Notes under the pieces: model-generated
What the model saw: the letters and a program-made list of their open reading frames with translations, nothing else
What the model was told of the DNA's origin: nothing
Database searches by the model: none
Assembly: GCF_001612745.1 (NCBI RefSeq)
Contig: NZ_BDBA01000005.1
Span: 1 to 64,000 of the forward strand
Reading direction: 5' to 3'
DNA from: Nocardia amamiensis NBRC 102102
GTDB lineage: Bacteria; Actinomycetota; Actinomycetes; Mycobacteriales; Mycobacteriaceae
DNA length: 64,000 nucleotides
Position numbers and translations under genes: made by a program
In this document: piece by piece, positions 42,013 to 50,604 of the stretch
How the letters are laid out: every line of letters begins with the position of its first letter
How positions within the stretch are numbered: position 1 is the first letter of the stretch

Positions 42013-44373
42013 GGGCGGGAAATCCCGGTCACTGGTAGCCTGCTACAGCCGATGATCCGGCGGACGAGCGATATAGTCCGGGTCGTCCTCGCGATGCTGG
42101 GGGTGGCGATCGTCGTCGCGGCGTCGCTGATCACCCGGCCGGAATGGCTGGCGCTGGAAAGTTCGGTATCCACCCTCGTCGACTTCCTGAATCCCGCCCA
42201 GTCGAATCTGGTGTATCTGGTCTACGGCATGGCGATCGTGGCCCTGCCGTTCGCGATCCTGATCGAGCTGATCATCGGCAGGCAGTGGAAGTTGCTGGCC
42301 GGTTATGCCGCGGCCGGAGTGGTCGCCGGACTGCTGCTGTCCATCACCGGCACCGGACTGTCCGCGCCGAAATGGCACCTCCAGGTGCCGGACCGGTTGG
42401 ACACGTTCCTGTCCCAGTTCCTGGACGATCCCCGCTGGATCGCGATGATCGCCGCGATGCTCACCGTGTCCAGCCCCTGGCTGCCCACCCGGCCGCGTCG
42501 CTGGCTGTGGTTCCTGCTGCTCGCCTTCGCGCCGATGCACCTGGTGGTCAGCACCGTGGTCCCGGCGCGGGCGATGTTCGGGCTCGCGGTCGGCTGGCTG
42601 GTCGGCGCGGTGATCGTGCTCGTGGTCGGCACGCCCGCGCTCGAGGTTCCGCTCGACGCCGCCGTCCGGGTGCTCGCCAGGCGCGGCCACGTCGTCACCG
42701 GGTTCACCGTGGTGCATCCGGCCGGTCGCGGGCCACTGGTGCTGGCCGCCGCCGTCGAGGGGCCCGAGCGCGAGCTGGTCGTCGAGATGTTCGGCAAGAA
42801 CCAGCGCAGCTTCGGTGCGCTGCGGCAGGTGTGGCGCTGGCTCACCTTCCGCAGCAGCGAAACCGCGGCCATGCACGGGTCCATGCACCGCGCGGTCGAG
42901 CACCGCGCGCTGATGGCGATCGCCGTAGGTGACCTGGGCCTGGCCAGCTGTACGCCGGTCGCGGTTGCCGCGCTCTCCCGTGGCTGGATGCTGTTCGCGC
43001 ACACGCAGCCGCGGGGCAAGGCGATCACCGAGTCGGCCGAGGAGGTGCTGCCCGGTCTGTGGCAGGCACTCGACACCCTGCACCGGAAGCAGATCTCGCA
43101 CGGGGATCTGCGACCTGTCGACATCCGCGTCGAGGAGGGAGCGACAGCTTTCGGCGGCTTCGGCAGTGCCGAGTTCGGGGCGTCGGACGCGCAGCTGCAG
43201 TCGGACATCGCCCAATTGCTGGTGACGACCACCGCGGTCTTCGGCAAGGAGCCCGCGGTACGGGCGGCCATCGACGCGCTCGGCGAATCGCGGGTGCTCG
43301 CGGCGGCGAGCCGGTTGACCAAGTCGGCCATACCCACCGGGATTCGCAAGTCGATCCCGGACTGGAAACACGCGCTGTCCGGCGCGCGCGAGGAAGTGCG
43401 TAAGCAGACCGGGCAGGACCGGATCGAGGCCGAGCAGATCACCCGGTTCTCGCGGAACCAGATCATCCAGTTGGTCCTGCTGATCGGGCTGGTGTATGTC
43501 GCCTATCCGTTCATCAGTGCGGTGCCGACCTTCTTCACCCAGCTGCGAACGGCGAACTGGTGGTGGGCGCTGCTCGGGCTCGGGGTCTCGGCGCTGACCT
43601 ACGTCGGCGCGGCGGCAGCGCTGTGGGCCTGTGCGTCCGGTGCGGTGAGCTTCCGGAATCTAGTGATCATGCAGGTCGCGAACACCTTCGCCGCGACAAC
43701 GACCCCCGCGCGGGTGGGCGGGCTCGCGCTGAGCGTGCGCTTTCTGCAGAAGGGCGGTATCGGTGCGGTCCGTGCGACAGCGGCGGTGGCGCTACAGCAG
43801 GCCGTGCAGGTGATCACGCACATCAGCCTGCTGCTGGCGTTCAGCATCGTGGCGGGCACGTCCGCGGATCTCTCGCACTTCGTCCCCGACGCCACGGTGC
43901 TGTATCTGCTCGCCGGTGTGGGCGTGGGTATCGTCGGCACCTTCATGTTCGTGCCGAAGCTGCGCCGCTGGCTGAACAACGCGGTCCGGCCGCAACTGCA
44001 GGAAGTCCTCGGCGAACTCGCCGATCTGGCCCGCGACCCCAAGCGGTCCGCGGTGATCGTCCTCGGCTGCGCGGCGATCACCCTCGGTTTCGCAGGCGCG
44101 TTGTGGGCCAGTGTGGAGGCGTTCGGTGGCGGCACGACATTCGTCACCGTCACCATCGTCACCATGATCGGCGGCACGCTGGCCTCGGCCGCGCCGACTC
44201 CGGGCGGTGTCGGTGCGGTCGAGGCCGCGCTGATCGGCGGTCTGGCCGCATTCGGCCTGCCCGCGAACATCGCGGTGCCCTCGGTGCTGCTGTATCGGGT
44301 GCTCACCTGCTGGCTGCCGGTGTTCTGCGGCTGGGCCACCATGCGGTGGATGACCGCGAGGGACCTGATCTGA
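41899..44373 (+). CDS. flippase-like membrane protein with a kinase-like central domain
   Basis: An 824-residue protein. Residues 1-50 are polar and come from the duplicated 120-base unit. About 55-250 contain six membrane helices. About 250-470 form a soluble domain with kinase-like landmarks, ISHGDLRPVDIRVEEGATAFGGFG, where HGDLxxxD resembles the RIO/ABC1-type catalytic loop but the last motif is GGFG. About 510-824 are the LPG-synthase/UPF0104 (AglD-like) membrane domain with FAATTTPARVGGLALSVRFL and ASAAPTPGGVGAVEAALIGGL. Relatives move or modify phospholipids. ATG 41899 has GGAGGAG eight bases upstream; M52 (42052) has no such site. Confidence 0.75.
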   Translation: MGNSSGTPRTRAAPNAGPERKSRVTRLVRPEDSEGRKSGREIPVTGSLLQPMIRRTSDIVRVVLAMLGVAIVVAASLITRPEWLALESSVSTLVDFLNPAQSNLVYLVYGMAIVALPFAILIELIIGRQWKLLAGYAAAGVVAGLLLSITGTGLSAPKWHLQVPDRLDTFLSQFLDDPRWIAMIAAMLTVSSPWLPTRPRRWLWFLLLAFAPMHLVVSTVVPARAMFGLAVGWLVGAVIVLVVGTPALEVPLDAAVRVLARRGHVVTGFTVVHPAGRGPLVLAAAVEGPERELVVEMFGKNQRSFGALRQVWRWLTFRSSETAAMHGSMHRAVEHRALMAIAVGDLGLASCTPVAVAALSRGWMLFAHTQPRGKAITESAEEVLPGLWQALDTLHRKQISHGDLRPVDIRVEEGATAFGGFGSAEFGASDAQLQSDIAQLLVTTTAVFGKEPAVRAAIDALGESRVLAAASRLTKSAIPTGIRKSIPDWKHALSGAREEVRKQTGQDRIEAEQITRFSRNQIIQLVLLIGLVYVAYPFISAVPTFFTQLRTANWWWALLGLGVSALTYVGAAAALWACASGAVSFRNLVIMQVANTFAATTTPARVGGLALSVRFLQKGGIGAVRATAAVALQQAVQVITHISLLLAFSIVAGTSADLSHFVPDATVLYLLAGVGVGIVGTFMFVPKLRRWLNNAVRPQLQEVLGELADLARDPKRSAVIVLGCAAITLGFAGALWASVEAFGGGTTFVTVTIVTMIGGTLASAAPTPGGVGAVEAALIGGLAAFGLPANIAVPSVLLYRVLTCWLPVFCGWATMRWMTARDLI

Positions 44374-44506
44374 GCGGCTGCTTCGCCTTCATCCGGCCCA
44401 TTGCCCGGCTGTGGACGGACTGCAACAGGCAGCGCCCTCTCTGCGGCTCCGCTACCTCCGCTCGGCCCAGCGCGGACCCACGACAGAGCCTGACCGGCAG
44501 CGTCCC

Positions 44507-45193
44507 TCATCGCTTGGTGGCCAGCAGCACGCCGGTCGCGGGCCGCACCGCGACGAACTTCACGTCCTCGAATCCGCTCGCGCACAACATGTCCCGGTAC
44601 CGGCGGATATCGATGCCAGCCAAGGGATCGGCGTCGTCGTGCGTCGCATCGCGTGTGCGGTGTGCGGCGAACCGCGCCATGATGCGCACGGCCGCGGAAA
44701 GGACCGGGCCGGTCGGGTGGGTGTCGGCGAGCAGCAGCCTGCCGCCAGGTCGCAGCACCCGGAACATCTGCTCGACGGCGCCGCAGCGGTGCGCCGCGGG
44801 GATGTGGTGCATGGCGAAAGTCGAGGTCACCAGGTCAGCGGAGGCGTCGGGCAGGAGAAGCGATTGCGCGGCGCCGAGTTCGAACCGGCAGTTCGGCAGG
44901 GAGCGAGAGCGCGCGGTCGCATAGTCGATCATCCGCGGCGAGGGATCCACACCGATGACCTGACCGGCGGTGCGAGCCAGCACGCGAGCGAAATCACCTG
45001 GACCACAACCGATGTCGACGACATCGGCGCCGGGTGACGGGCGGGCCAGCTCGGCCAGACGCACGTTCAGGCGACCCGCGCGGCCGAGCAGGAACGCGGC
45101 CTTCAATGCCCGGTAGCGGCGCGGCTGGGTGAGCAGTACGCCGATGTCGTCGTCGTGGTGCGGGATGGCAGACTTGGGTTCGTTTCCGGTCAT
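44507..45193 (-). CDS. class I SAM-dependent methyltransferase
   Basis: A 228-residue methyltransferase. Motif I is VVDIGCGPGDFARVL, the ribose-binding acid is in VIGVDPSPRMIDYA, motif II is SADLVTSTFAMHHIPAAHR and motif III is LRPGGRLLLADTHP. The substrate is unknown; the group includes enzymes acting on lipids and quinones. ATG 45193 is chosen; 21 upstream codons of open frame have no family match. It is divergent from a TetR regulator (98-base spacer), which may control it. Confidence 0.88.
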   Translation of the reverse strand: MTGNEPKSAIPHHDDDIGVLLTQPRRYRALKAAFLLGRAGRLNVRLAELARPSPGADVVDIGCGPGDFARVLARTAGQVIGVDPSPRMIDYATARSRSLPNCRFELGAAQSLLLPDASADLVTSTFAMHHIPAAHRCGAVEQMFRVLRPGGRLLLADTHPTGPVLSAAVRIMARFAAHRTRDATHDDADPLAGIDIRRYRDMLCASGFEDVKFVAVRPATGVLLATKR

Positions 45194-45291
45194 ATGTTCA
45201 GGATCGGTGGACGTCGTCGTGCCGACCAGGGGCAATATGGCCGAAACCATCCGCAACCGGACACCTGCGGAAGATTTGTTCAGGAGGCATC

Positions 45292-45912
45292 GTGTCGGAC
45301 GGCCAGGACATCACCGAAAGTGCGGATCGCCGGGTCCGGCGCACGAGGACCCTGCTGCACCGGGCGTTGATCGAGCTCATGCTCGAACGCGGCTACGACC
45401 GGATCACCGTCCGGGACATCTTGGACCGCGCCGACGTCGGGCGTTCGACGTTCTACGCGCACTACCGCGACAAGGACGATCTGCTCCTGCGTAGCAGCAC
45501 CGATTACCTGCACGCCGCCGTGGCCGCGGCGGAGACGGACACCGACGCCGAAGAACCGCTCGCGCCGGTGCGCACCTTGTTCCGGCTGGCCGCCGACAAC
45601 CCCGAGGTATATCGCGCCCTGCTCGGCCGTAAGAGCGGCACCGTACTGCTGCGGACGACCAGAGTGATGGTCGGGCAGATCCTCGCCGAGCGGCTGGGCG
45701 ACCGGCTCGCGATGCCGGAGGAGGAATTCACCACCACCGTGACGTTCCTGTCCTGGGGTGTGGTCGGCATGCTCGGCGCCATCGCGGAACCTCATCCGCC
45801 GCTTTCGGCCGAGGAGGCGTACCAGCACCTGGTCCAGTTGGTCGGCCCCGGCTTGAGCAGCCGGGTCCGCGGCGATTCCGCAGCCATTCCCGACCCATCG
45901 CGGCAACCCTGA
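45292..45912 (+). CDS. TetR-family transcriptional regulator
   Basis: A 206-residue regulator. The helix-turn-helix is at residues 15-60 (LLHRALIELMLERGYDRITVRDILDRADVGRSTFYAHYRDKDDLL is the region), with the GRSTFYAHYRDKDDLL signature of the TetR/AcrR group. The C-terminal domain is TetR_C-like (EVYRALLGRKSGTVLLRTTR). The GTG at 45292 follows AGGAGG by four bases. Its divergent neighbour, the methyltransferase gene, is the obvious candidate target. Confidence 0.9.
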   Translation: MSDGQDITESADRRVRRTRTLLHRALIELMLERGYDRITVRDILDRADVGRSTFYAHYRDKDDLLLRSSTDYLHAAVAAAETDTDAEEPLAPVRTLFRLAADNPEVYRALLGRKSGTVLLRTTRVMVGQILAERLGDRLAMPEEEFTTTVTFLSWGVVGMLGAIAEPHPPLSAEEAYQHLVQLVGPGLSSRVRGDSAAIPDPSRQP

Positions 45913-46740
45913 AGCAGCCCGTCTACCTGCGCCTTCGGCTGTTTTCTAGATCAGGGATTGCGATTGTGTGCTCGCACAACGCACGTCACCGCTGATCCCC
46001 ACTCACCCAGGATGACGCGCCTCACCCGGAAAATGGTCGACGCCCTGGTCTCCATCGCGGGCGAGGCGACGACCTTTCCGCTGTCGCGGCGGTCGGTCCG
46101 ATGTGAGCGCACATGTGAGGCGCGACATATGCCGATTACCGGAAGTGCTCCATGGGTATTACCGAGACGGCGTGTGGGGAGAACTGCTGACAGGTACCAA
46201 CGAGTCGGTTCTGCTGCGAACCGTGAGGTGCGCATTCACACGAAATCCAATTGTGAATACGCCCTGTTACAGAATCTCGGCTGTGAGCCTTGTCTCGTCA
46301 TGCGCCGAAAGGTTGCTGTGACAAACCGTTCGCCGTGCTCGCGTCCTGCGGATGAATACCGTCTCGCCGACGCGCCGTGTTGACCGGCACAGGGCTGGAT
46401 GCGGCTGGTCACAGGGGAGTGAGGTAGCTGGACCCTGCACTTCCATGCAGGTGTAGTGCTATCCGGAAACAACTGCGGGAGTGCGAGCGCGGACGCGCAT
46501 GCCCCGAGTTACCGGGCGATCGGCCTCGGTTGTGCAATACATACTTCCGAGTACCCGAAATGAAATCGCCGTTATGTTCAGGCTATTCGCCGTATGAACT
46601 TCGCCCACACGCACGCTGGATCGGCGTTAACGGCACGTGATAGGACTCTGCACGGAGGTGGATCACAGCCTCCGCCCAACTGGGTCCGGTCGACGACCGC
46701 ACCCAGCGGGAGGGTTCGCAAGAGGGGAAATCACTTCTCA
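45913..46740. other. 828-base region without a recognised gene
   Basis: Open frames here (for example 45958-46383) have mixed codon bias and no family match, and local base composition is less GC-rich than in coding neighbours. It probably includes the promoter and leader of the small secreted protein at 46741. I see no tRNA fold or repeat. Confidence 0.5.
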
Positions 46741-46968
46741 ATGAAGAAGATTCGTACGTTCGGTGTGGCATGCGCAGTGGCGGCCGGGATCGTTGCGGCT
46801 GGCGCTGGTATGGCGGCGGCCGACCCGGGGACCGGCACCGGCAACGGCGGGACCACCCCCGTCGAGACGGGCTCGTCGAAGGTGGTGGTCGAACTCGCCA
46901 AGCTGCTCAGCACCGGTAGCGCGGCGCCCGGCACCGGCACCGGCACGGGGACTGGCACCGGCCAGTAA
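46741..46968 (+). CDS. small secreted glycine/threonine-rich protein
   Basis: A 75-residue protein. Residues 1-28 are a Sec signal peptide (KKIRTFGVACAVAAGIVAAGAGMAAADP), cut probably after AAA. The mature part has a short helix (SSKVVVELAKLLSTG) between two low-complexity Gly-Thr stretches, the second a run of five GT pairs at the C-terminus. I do not recognise a family. AGAGGGGA lies twelve bases before ATG 46741. A strong terminator follows 10 bases after the stop, which supports a real, independently transcribed gene. Confidence 0.75.
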   Translation: MKKIRTFGVACAVAAGIVAAGAGMAAADPGTGTGNGGTTPVETGSSKVVVELAKLLSTGSAAPGTGTGTGTGTGQ

Positions 46969-46978
46969 TCGCCCCCAT

Positions 46979-47018
46979 AATTGCCCCACCTCACGCGAGG
47001 TGGGGCAATTTCTGTTTT
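46979..47018 (+). terminator. intrinsic terminator after the small secreted protein
   Basis: A perfect 14-base stem (AATTGCCCCACCTC and its complement), four-base loop ACGC, followed by TCTGTTTT. This is the most canonical Rho-independent terminator in the window. Confidence 0.92.
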
Positions 47019-47142
47019 CCCGAGTGCCTCCAGGGCATCGGATTTCGCGTGCAGGGCGAGGCCGGAGTTTGACGAATCCTTTCCACGCAAGGCCCAATTC
47101 CTTGACGGAACCCATACAGCCGAACTCATAGGCTGAGGAGTC

Positions 47143-47886
47143 GTGCGCCCTACCCCGTGGCAGATCAGAGAAGCTCGACATGAGCAGTCCGACAAAGCAA
47201 GTGGGGCGCAGCGCCGTCGATGGAATCGCGCGCGGCTGCGGGCCGTACTCGCAGGAAGGCGGCCGCCGGCCGTGCCTGGCGGCAAACGGCTGCGGGCCGT
47301 GCTCGATGGAAACTGGGGTTACCTGCTCGCCGCGGTCGGCTGCATTGTCATATTTGTCCTGCTGTTCCAGCCATGGCTGACCACAGCTACCGGCGGCACC
47401 GACGGTACGATCCACGCGAACGGCTTCGGCCGACTCCACGTGACCACTTTCTGGGTAGATCTCTGGGCTCGATCATCAATTCCCAGTCCGAAGGCCAGCG
47501 GGGCGTGGGGAATCCTCACCAGCGTCGCGATCGGAGTCACTGTGTGCAGTGTGGCGGTCAATACTGTGGCCCGCACCAAGGCGCTCACGTATCTGGCGAT
47601 CGTCGCCACGGCCTTCGTAGCAGTTTTCACCATCGCCACCGCGCTCTACCTCAATAGCAAAGGCGACGAACTGACGCGCGTGGTTTCGTACGGCACGGCC
47701 CGAGACCCGGGCACACAGGTCGGCTTACTGCTCCGATGGGCCAAGGGCCACGACAACTATCCGGCACCCGGGTTCCGCGAGATCTCCTACGTCACCGCCA
47801 GCCTCACCTGGTCCGCGATACTCGCCTGCGTGATCTCGATAGCATCGGCCATCGCCGCTGTCGCCCAATGGATCCACGGACGCTAG
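47143..47886 (+). CDS. membrane protein with repeated basic N-terminus
   Basis: A 247-residue membrane protein. Residues ~20-58 are strongly basic and made of nine-residue repeats (RLRAVLAGR, RPPAVPGGK, RLRAVLDGN). Four hydrophobic segments follow: YLLAAVGCIVIFVLLFQPWL, ILTSVAIGVTVCSVAVNTVA, TYLAIVATAFVAVFTIATALYL and TASLTWSAILACVISIASAIAAVA, with an extracytoplasmic loop between the first two. I do not recognise a named family. The GTG start lies close behind GAGGAG. It converges with the DUF397 gene across a large inverted repeat. Confidence 0.65.
   Translation: MRPTPWQIREARHEQSDKASGAQRRRWNRARLRAVLAGRRPPAVPGGKRLRAVLDGNWGYLLAAVGCIVIFVLLFQPWLTTATGGTDGTIHANGFGRLHVTTFWVDLWARSSIPSPKASGAWGILTSVAIGVTVCSVAVNTVARTKALTYLAIVATAFVAVFTIATALYLNSKGDELTRVVSYGTARDPGTQVGLLLRWAKGHDNYPAPGFREISYVTASLTWSAILACVISIASAIAAVAQWIHGR
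47206..47313 (+). repeat. 27-base in-frame tandem repeat in the membrane protein gene
   Basis: Units start at 47233, 47260 and 47287, with a more diverged unit before them at about 47206. The first and third share CGGCTGCGGGCCGT exactly; the second reads CGGCCGCCGGCCGT. The 27-base period keeps the frame and gives nine-residue peptide repeats. Confidence 0.7.
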
Positions 47887-47891
47887 CGCAT

Positions 47892-47954
47892 CCGCGAGTG
47901 GCACACCACGGAGAGGGTTACTCGACCGATGCCGCAGCCATGTGCCACTCGCGG
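47892..47954. terminator. large inverted repeat between convergent genes
   Basis: A perfect 14-base inverted repeat, CCGCGAGTGGCACA (47892-47905) and its complement (47941-47954), with a 35-base loop. Its place between the stops of a plus-strand and a minus-strand gene suggests a bidirectional terminator. Confidence 0.65.
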
Positions 47955-47993
47955 GAGGTAACTCGGGGCCCAGACGACCCCCATCGCCTCAGG

Positions 47994-48326
47994 TCAGCGG
48001 TCGAACTGGCGGTCCGCGATGCCCTTCGTGAAAGCGTCCCACTCGTCGGCGTTGTAGACCAAGGCGATTCCTTTGACGGAGATCGTGGCTCCACCGTCGT
48101 GGTGGAGGGAGATGGTCACGCCTTCATCCAGGGTGCCGGAGTCCGCGCTCAGGGCGAGGTCCAGGAAGGTGGGCCAGATCGCGGGTGCAACGGAAACGAT
48201 CGGCTGCTCGTTTGCGGGGCCGGTGTACTTGCTGTCGCGGATGAGCACGGCGTCGCTCCGATGGAAGATTTCGACGCACGCCCCTGCTTCGCCGCTGAAC
48301 GTCGATTTGAACCACCGCGTGCTCAC
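47994..48326 (-). CDS. DUF397-domain protein
   Basis: A 110-residue protein with the DUF397 pattern: TRWFKSTFSGEAGACVEIFHRSDAVLIRDSKYTGP near the N-terminus (the region W-K-S-S/T-x-S...CVEV...V.VRDSK is diagnostic) and EWDAFTKGIADRQFD at the end. DUF397 proteins are small partners of XRE/DUF5753 regulators in actinobacteria (for example the whiJ-type pairs of Streptomyces) and are thought to antagonise them. An insert of about 35 residues splits the usually ~60-residue domain. The start is GTG 48326, six bases after the regulator's stop. Confidence 0.92.
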   Translation of the reverse strand: MSTRWFKSTFSGEAGACVEIFHRSDAVLIRDSKYTGPANEQPIVSVAPAIWPTFLDLALSADSGTLDEGVTISLHHDGGATISVKGIALVYNADEWDAFTKGIADRQFDR

Positions 48327-48331
48327 AGTAA

Positions 48332-49186
48332 CTACCTTATCTGACTCGCAATCTGATCAATCAGACGAAGTGATTCATCTCGATCGAGTGCGATCTGTTC
48401 CACTCTGCTGTACAAGAAGTCGAGCGTTTCGATGCGCTTGGGATCATGCACAACCTCGAGGAAGATAGTGGACTCCAGCCAGCCCAACGTCGGCAGTCGA
48501 GAGCTCTCGAAGTCCAGTAGCTGGAAGGTCGATGCGTTCAGGCTCGCACCACTGAATGACTGAACGCGCAACTCAAGGGTGTCGGGGTACTGGTCGGCGA
48601 GCCGGAGAAGGTGCCGGAGTTGATCCCGCTGAACGTGCGGGCCGCCGATCTCCTGCATCAGCGCCGCTTGGCCGATGATCACCGACAGCTGAAGCGGGTC
48701 GGGTCCGTCGAGGCGGCGTTGCCGTTGCATGCGCGCCCGCACACGCTGTCCGATCTCGGTTGGTCGACCTGTTGAGAGGGGCGATGACAGCAGGGCGCGG
48801 ATGTAGTCCTCGGTCTGTAGAAGTCCCGGAATCACGCCGCTCTCGATGCTGCGGATGCTTCGCGCACCGTCCTCCAACCCGAAGAACCGGGCGAGTTCGT
48901 CGTTGAACAGTGCCGAGTACTCGTTCCACCAACCGCGCCCCTTCGCGATCTTGCGGAGTGCGATCAGCTCCTCCTTCTCGTCCGGTTCGAACTCGAGCAG
49001 GTCGAGGAGGGTCTCCAGCTTGCTCTCCGTGAGGACACCGCGATAGTTGGCGACTTGCGACCAGTACGCGGAGCTGATGTCCAGGGCCTTCTGGATCGTT
49101 GTCGCCTTCACCCCGAGCGCCTTGCTCTGCTCTCGGATGCGGAGCATCAATTCCCACCCAGCGACGGTTGGAGACGTCCGTGCCAT
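48332..49186 (-). CDS. XRE-type regulator with DUF5753 domain
   Basis: A 284-residue regulator. Residues ~12-60 are a helix-turn-helix (MLRIREQSKALGVKATTIQKALDISSAYWSQVANYRGVLTESKLETLL is the region). The rest is DUF5753, with YSALFNDELARFFGLEDGARSIRSIESGVIPGLLQTEDYIRAL as its conserved core. It is followed by its DUF397 partner, an arrangement typical of WhiJ-like developmental or antibiotic-linked regulators. ATG 49186 is divergent from a run of small genes starting at 49346, which are candidate targets. Confidence 0.92.
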   Translation of the reverse strand: MARTSPTVAGWELMLRIREQSKALGVKATTIQKALDISSAYWSQVANYRGVLTESKLETLLDLLEFEPDEKEELIALRKIAKGRGWWNEYSALFNDELARFFGLEDGARSIRSIESGVIPGLLQTEDYIRALLSSPLSTGRPTEIGQRVRARMQRQRRLDGPDPLQLSVIIGQAALMQEIGGPHVQRDQLRHLLRLADQYPDTLELRVQSFSGASLNASTFQLLDFESSRLPTLGWLESTIFLEVVHDPKRIETLDFLYSRVEQIALDRDESLRLIDQIASQIR

Positions 49187-49345
49187 CTCGATCCTTCCCC
49201 TTCGATAAGGCCGCCATCACCGTACAGCAAAGAACTACGACCAACTCTTCCGCTTAGGTTGTCCACTTAATCTAAGTGACGTACTCTACCTAGCATCGAA
49301 GCGAGGCGCTCAATTGGGCGCTGGCTCAAGGGGATAGGGGAAGCG

Positions 49346-49636
49346 ATGGCGGTCAAAGTGGTCCGCAACTCGCTGATGATCAGCGATCAGACCGAGCATC
49401 AAGCGAAATGCGTCGGCGGGAAATGCTGGGTCGTCTCGTACCTACCGGGGCGCACGCTGACCATCGACCAGGCGACGGCCGCGATGAAGGCCGCCGAAGT
49501 GGCCTCTGTGGTAAGCGATCTGGCCGGAAGGGTGGGGCTCACCGCGTTGGAGACGGTCGGGATGGCGCTTCAGCAACCACCATGGGACTGTCCGCAGACG
49601 CGACCGTGCAGACCTCGCCTATTCGGGCGGCGTTGA
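49346..49636 (+). CDS. small hypothetical protein, head of a small-gene run
   Basis: A 96-residue protein, soluble, with the cysteine pair CVGGKC near residue 22 and a compact fold suggested by VVRNSLMISDQT, CWVVSYLPGRTLTIDQATAAMKAAEVAS and GLTALETVGMAL. The C-terminal 20 residues look unstructured. I do not recognise a family. GGGGAAG precedes ATG 49346. It is divergent from the DUF5753 regulator and begins a row of small, closely packed genes. Confidence 0.6.
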   Translation: MAVKVVRNSLMISDQTEHQAKCVGGKCWVVSYLPGRTLTIDQATAAMKAAEVASVVSDLAGRVGLTALETVGMALQQPPWDCPQTRPCRPRLFGRR

Positions 49637-49688
49637 GGCGGAGCTCCCCATGGCGATCGCGCCGGAATGGCGCGCGGGGTGAATCACG

Positions 49689-50048
49689 TTGTCGCCAAAC
49701 GGAAGTCCCCGACCGGGCGAGCCGGATGTGCATCTCCGCTTCGTCTACGTTGGGGCGACAGGCGACTTGGTCATCGACCGCTGTGCGTGCGAGACGGCGG
49801 CGCGTGGCTTTCTCGATGCCTGGGGGCGCAGCCACTCCCCAGGTCTGACGGTCTTCGTGGTGCACGACGGCCGAACCGACTTCCAACGATTGAATTGTGA
49901 GTTCCTATGGGCACAACCCGGTTCGCAATCCAGGCCGCCTGGCAGCGCCGCGATCTCTACGAGCGCGAGTTCGGACTCCGATCGACCGTCGACACCGACC
50001 TCGGGGCACTGTGGCTCGAAGCCGGACTCGAGACCGGAGTGCGGGTAG
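49689..50048 (+). CDS. possible small protein, overlapping the next gene out of frame
   Basis: Up to about 49900 the frame has strong third-position G/C bias and protein-like character (VHLRFVYVGATGDLVIDRCACETAARGFLDAWG, VFVVHDGRTDFQRL); beyond 49905 the bias shifts to the frame of the 49907 gene, and the remaining residues look like noise. The start is uncertain: TTG 49689 or GTG 49728. The overlap of 142 bases suggests either a frameshift that split one longer gene, or a real gene whose 3' end is non-functional. No family recognised. Confidence 0.4.
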   Translation: MSPNGSPRPGEPDVHLRFVYVGATGDLVIDRCACETAARGFLDAWGRSHSPGLTVFVVHDGRTDFQRLNCEFLWAQPGSQSRPPGSAAISTSASSDSDRPSTPTSGHCGSKPDSRPECG

Positions 50049-50404
50049 CCGGCATGCCCGCTGCGATCGCACGGGTCATGCGAAATAGTCTGTTGCAGTT
50101 GGACATGCGCGCACCGGTCATCTCCCACGCCGACACCGGCTGCGTTTGCGGACGATCGCGGCGCTGGCAGTTCCTGTCCGCCGCCGCGCCGGAAGACGTC
50201 CAACTGATCCGCGGAATCAGCAACGACCCGATCCTGGTGGTACACCGAGTGAGCGCCTACCTCGGCATGCGGGTGCGCCTTCCGGCCCCCGGCGACCCGC
50301 GCCACGTCTGGATCGACCCACCGGTCCTGGGGGAGATGCCGCACTTCGGAGACTTCATCGACGGCGTCCGGCACGTCCTCACGCAGATGACCGGGGCGCG
50401 GTGA
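49907..50404 (+). CDS. hypothetical protein of the small-gene run
   Basis: A 165-residue soluble protein. It has FAIQAAWQRRDLYEREFGLRSTVDTDLGALWLEAGLETG, a cysteine pair in DTGCVCGRSRRW and an end rich in beta strands (LGMRVRLPAPGDPRHVWIDPP). I do not recognise a family. No clear ribosome binding site precedes ATG 49907, which overlaps the preceding frame. Its stop overlaps the next ATG by one base (TGATG), so it is translated with the small membrane proteins behind it. Confidence 0.65.
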   Translation: MGTTRFAIQAAWQRRDLYEREFGLRSTVDTDLGALWLEAGLETGVRVAGMPAAIARVMRNSLLQLDMRAPVISHADTGCVCGRSRRWQFLSAAAPEDVQLIRGISNDPILVVHRVSAYLGMRVRLPAPGDPRHVWIDPPVLGEMPHFGDFIDGVRHVLTQMTGAR

Positions 50405-50604
50405 TGCTGACACACGCGATGTTCTGCGTCCAGGCCCTGGTCCTCGCGGCAATACACCTCCGCATCGGGCGGCTCAGCCGGACTGTGCAGCGTATGTATC
50501 ACCCGGCGAATGCCTGCCCTTGCACCCCTCGCCTCCCTGGTGCGTACACCGCCAGACCGGCGGGCTGGGCCATTCTCAGCCCGGCAGAGGTGACCGAGCG
50601 ATGA
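50404..50604 (+). CDS. 66-residue protein with an N-terminal hydrophobic helix
   Basis: Starts in the one-base overlap TGATG with the preceding gene and ends in ATGA with the next one. Residues ~5-18 (AMFCVQALVLAAIHL) form a short hydrophobic helix followed by a basic stretch (RIGRLSRTVQR) and a cytoplasmic tail with two cysteines (CPC). No family recognised; the coupling on both sides is the main support. Confidence 0.55.
   Translation: MLTHAMFCVQALVLAAIHLRIGRLSRTVQRMYHPANACPCTPRLPGAYTARPAGWAILSPAEVTER

Noticed and set aside
45958..46383. 141-codon frame as a gene
   Set aside because: Cysteine- and arginine-rich with no ribosome binding site and weak third-position bias.
46979..47018. Riboswitch or small RNA
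   Set aside because: A simple perfect hairpin followed by a T-rich tract after a stop codon is fully explained as a terminator.
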